Shown here piece after piece: positions 52,748 through 52,990 of a stretch of 52,990 nucleotides of DNA. The DNA lies in assembly GCA_017555025.1 (NCBI GenBank), contig JAFZHC010000059.1, positions 1 through 52,990 of the forward strand, in the 5' to 3' direction. A program made the translations under genes and the position numbers. Below the pieces are notes generated by a model, which worked only from the letters and a program-made list of their open reading frames with translations, ran no database searches and was not told where the DNA came from. The stretch comes from Akkermansia sp. GTDB lineage: Bacteria; Verrucomicrobiota; Verrucomicrobiia; Verrucomicrobiales; Akkermansiaceae. Numbering within the stretch: position 1 is the first letter of the stretch; every line of letters begins with the position of its first letter.

Positions 52748-52990
52748 ATGCAGTACACACACGAAGTAGAACAGATGTGTTGCGTCAAGAAGGGCTGCAA
52801 TCACGGCCCTGCACCCATCCCGCAGGAGGGTGCCTGGACGGCAGTCACGAAGACCGAAGATATTTCCGGCCTGACCCACGGTGTGGGTTGGTGCGCTCCC
52901 CAGCAGGGTGCCTGCAAGCTGACGCTCAACGTGAAGAACGGCGTCATTCAGGAGGCTCTGGTGGAGACCATCGGTTGCTCCGGTATGACC
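52748..52990 (+). CDS. NifU-like Fe-S cluster scaffold protein (partial, runs off the window)
   Basis: The first 81 codons are visible, starting MQYTHEVEQMCCVKKGCNHG. The stretch GWCAPQQGACKLTLNVKNG and the ETIGCSGMT end resemble the N-terminal scaffold domain of NifU/IscU-like proteins, in which Cys residues carry a nascent iron-sulfur cluster. In other bacteria a related scaffold precedes a GGGtGRT-motif protein, but the downstream sequence is not available. A promoter (TTGCCT-18-TACAAT near 52640-52675) leaves a leader of about 70 nt. The call is tentative. Confidence 0.6.
   Translation, partial: MQYTHEVEQMCCVKKGCNHGPAPIPQEGAWTAVTKTEDISGLTHGVGWCAPQQGACKLTLNVKNGVIQEALVETIGCSGMT

Overview
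The window looks like chromosomal DNA of a Gram-negative, gut-type Verrucomicrobiota bacterium, most likely close to Akkermansiaceae. This is inferred from gene style, not from a search. Lipid A and outer-membrane genes (lpxA, an EptA-like lipid A modifier, TonB-ExbBD, many lipobox proteins), a long SecA with a central insertion, secreted ankyrin, Sel1-like and PA14-like proteins, and mostly sigma70-type promoters fit that assignment. Base composition is moderately GC-rich, except for three AT-rich patches: 11.8-13.4 kb, about 34.3-35.05 kb and 45.1-46.0 kb.

Layout. 0-3 kb: an inverted-repeat element, a MetY-like sulfhydrylase and a secreted PA14-like protein. 3-11.8 kb: secA, an ArgA-type N-acetylglutamate synthase, a membrane protein overlapping a zinc amidase, and a large secreted Sel1-like protein. 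11.9-13.4 kb: one AT-rich polytopic membrane protein that looks acquired. 13.4-24.8 kb: housekeeping genes (secreted thioredoxin-like protein, ybgC, mutS, rlmH, gph, lpxA, dnaB, aroC, M50 protease). 24.9-34.2 kb: tRNA-Asn, tpiA, ilvC, an EptA-like transferase, rpsB-tsf, a lone ABC ATPase and nrdR. 34.5-36.5 kb: an ArsC/Spx-like gene, then an IS110-family element. Its transposase is frameshifted in a run of seven A, and a structured 5' noncoding region is a bridge-RNA candidate. 36.5-43.9 kb: an accessory region with a Fic AMPylase-type protein, a 40-codon micro-ORF, two secreted ankyrin proteins, fabI, a YbjN-like protein and a MarR regulator. 44-45.1 kb: alr. 45.1-46.1 kb: an AT-rich noncoding kilobase. 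46.1-52.6 kb: a nine-gene minus-strand operon of five paralogous lipoproteins and a polytopic metal-hydrolase-like protein, ending in tonB-exbB-exbD. The window closes inside a NifU-like Fe-S scaffold gene.

Two features stand out. First, at least nine genes have a sigma70-like promoter whose -10 box ends 6-7 nt before the start codon, and a few more lie 8-10 nt away. This implies widespread leaderless transcripts and corrects several start sites. Second, the lipoprotein-TonB operon looks like an undescribed envelope system. The tandem lipoproteins share an (I)xDxGxxI-xxIG N-terminal motif and a DIPLS(I/L)-based C-terminal motif, and are apparently co-transcribed with their own TonB motor.
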